A DNA stretch of 5,824 nt from Caldifarciminota bacterium. GTDB lineage: Bacteria > Hydrothermota > Tepidihabitantia > Tepidihabitantales > Tepidihabitantaceae. Numbering within the stretch: the stretch's first letter is position 1; each line of letters starts with the position of its first letter. A program made the position numbers and the translations under genes. The stretch lies in the NCBI GenBank assembly GCA_011049385.1, contig DSBX01000014.1, positions 1 through 5,824 on the forward strand, read 5' to 3'. Under the pieces are notes generated by a model. That model worked only from the letters and a program-made list of their open reading frames with translations, ran no database searches and was not told where the DNA came from. Shown here piece after piece: positions 4,807 through 5,824 of the stretch.

Positions 4807-5824
4807 ATGAAACCTGACGTTCTCAAGCTCGCCGACCCGGAGATCTTCGATGTTGTCCGCAAGGAAACGAACCGTCAACACAATAACCTCGAGCTCATCG
4901 CTTCGGAGAACTTCTGTTCCGAGGCGGTGCTGGCCGCGCTCGGCTCGCCGCTCACGAACAAGTACGCCGAGGGCTATCCCAAGAAGCGCTACTATGGCGG
5001 TTGCCGCTTCGTGGACATCGGCGAGAACCTCGCCCGTGACCGCGCGAAGGAACTCTTCGGCTGTGACCACGCCAACGTCCAGCCCCACTCCGGCACCAGC
5101 GCCAACATCGCCGCGGTCCTGACCCTGGCCCGGGGCGCGGCCGAGGGTGAGCGCGACACCATTCTCGGCCTGAACCTGTCCCATGGCGGGCACCTCTCTC
5201 ACGGCCACCCGCTCAACTTCGTCGGCCGCTACTTCAACGTCATCCAGTACCAGGTGGACGAGAAGACCGAGATGCTCGACTACGCCGAAATCCGGCGCCT
5301 CGCCCGCGAGCACAAGCCGCGCGTCATCATCTCGGGCGCGTCCGCCTACCCCCGGACCATAGACTTCACCGTCTTCCAGGAGATTGCCGATGAAGTCGGC
5401 GCGGCCCAACTGGCCGACATCGCCCACATTGCCGGGCCGATCGCGGCCGGCCTGCACCCCTCGCCGATTCCCCACGCCGATATCGTCACGACCACGACCC
5501 ACAAGACCCTGCGCGGCCCGCGCGGCGCGCTCCTGATGTGCAAGGAGAAGCACGCCGAAGAGGTGGACCGGCTGGTCTTCCCGGGCATCCAGGGCGGGCC
5601 GCTCCAGCACTGCATCGCCGCCAAGGCGGTCGCCTTCCGCGAGGCTCTCGGCGACGAGTTCAAGGACTACCAGCGCCGAACCCTCGCCAATGCCCGAGTC
5701 CTGGCCGAAGCGCTGGCCGGGCTCGGCTACCGCATCGTCTCGGGCGGGACCGACAACCACCTCCTGCTCGTTGACCTCCGGCCGAAGAAGGTCACCGGCC
5801 GCGACGCCGAGCGCCGGCTCGGCA
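4807..5824 (+). CDS. glyA: Serine hydroxymethyltransferase (3' end beyond the window)
   Basis: GlyA is a cytosolic PLP enzyme that converts serine plus tetrahydrofolate to glycine plus 5,10-methylene-THF, the main source of one-carbon units. The frame is open for 339 codons to the window edge; the family usually has 410-430. Landmarks are NLELIASENF (27-36), the substrate-binding segment YAEGYPKKRYYGGC (53-66), VQPHSGTSAN (91-100), LSHGGHLSHG (124-133), Asp204 and His207 in ADIAHIAG (PLP ring contacts), the PLP lysine Lys233 in TTTTHKTLRGPRG, FPGIQGGP (258-265) and SGGTDNHL (312-319). SGTSAN replaces the more usual SGSQAN or SGSPAN, a mild variation next to the PLP phosphate. All visible catalytic residues are present. 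Only the last C-terminal fifth is unseen. Confidence 0.97.
   Translation, partial: MKPDVLKLADPEIFDVVRKETNRQHNNLELIASENFCSEAVLAALGSPLTNKYAEGYPKKRYYGGCRFVDIGENLARDRAKELFGCDHANVQPHSGTSANIAAVLTLARGAAEGERDTILGLNLSHGGHLSHGHPLNFVGRYFNVIQYQVDEKTEMLDYAEIRRLAREHKPRVIISGASAYPRTIDFTVFQEIADEVGAAQLADIAHIAGPIAAGLHPSPIPHADIVTTTTHKTLRGPRGALLMCKEKHAEEVDRLVFPGIQGGPLQHCIAAKAVAFREALGDEFKDYQRRTLANARVLAEALAGLGYRIVSGGTDNHLLLVDLRPKKVTGRDAERRLG

Noticed and set aside
4318..5760. A 480-residue open frame on the minus strand across mlaE and glyA
   Set aside because: It is antisense to glyA and part of mlaE, both of which show clear conserved motifs. Long antisense frames are expected opposite GC-rich coding sequence, and its translation shows no recognisable domain.
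1..5824. RNA genes, CRISPR repeats, insertion sequences, phage or attachment sites
   Set aside because: No cloverleaf-like, repeat-spacer, terminal-inverted-repeat or transposase/integrase sequence was seen on either strand.

Overview
The window comes from a GC-rich (clearly above 60 % G+C), densely packed bacterial chromosome. Two things point to a diderm (Gram-negative-type) cell: a complete MlaE-MlaF-MlaD lipid-transport operon, and the tail of a secreted protein that resembles a type IX secretion/Por sorting domain. That combination is common in the FCB group and in candidate phyla such as WOR-3, but the sequence alone does not fix the phylum. There is no sign of phage, insertion sequence, CRISPR or RNA gene.

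Layout. Bases 1-87 hold the last 28 codons of a secreted protein. A 12-bp GC hairpin and a C-rich, G-poor tract follow. Three + strand genes come next: a YghO-like GNAT acetyltransferase (227-1351), a single-domain EamA/DMT membrane protein (1381-1779) and a lipoprotein of unknown function (1819-2418). Converging on them from the minus strand is the operon mlaE (4667-3927), mlaF (3930-3232), mlaD (3251-2493), with overlaps of 4 and 20 bases. Divergent from mlaE is glyA, serine hydroxymethyltransferase (4807 to the window end, 339 codons, truncated by the edge). No stretch over 300 bases lacks a gene.

The most unusual site is the lipoprotein stop. The TGA at 2416-2418 is followed in frame by 25 sense codons that read like a natural last beta-strand of the domain. 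This extension ends at a TAG sharing a CTAG palindrome with the mlaD stop. Twenty bases after the TGA a perfect 6-bp stem carries the loop GGTC, the geometry expected of a bacterial SECIS element. The codon before the TGA is Cys. This may be an undescribed Cys-Sec selenolipoprotein; the main alternatives are a recent nonsense mutation or a sequencing error.

A second pattern concerns gene starts. Four promoter-like sites share TTGAC(A/C/T), a 16-base spacer and TAnnnT. In three of them (GNAT, EamA, mlaE) the -10 box ends only 5-6 bases before a GTG or ATG that has no Shine-Dalgarno sequence, which predicts leaderless mRNAs. glyA instead has a short leader with AAGGAG. The mlaE and glyA promoters are mirror images around an imperfect inverted repeat.

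The Mla proteins probably form an inner-membrane ABC complex (permease, ATPase, membrane-anchored MCE substrate binder) that moves phospholipids between the membranes. glyA supplies glycine and one-carbon units. The GNAT, EamA and lipoprotein genes have no evident shared pathway.
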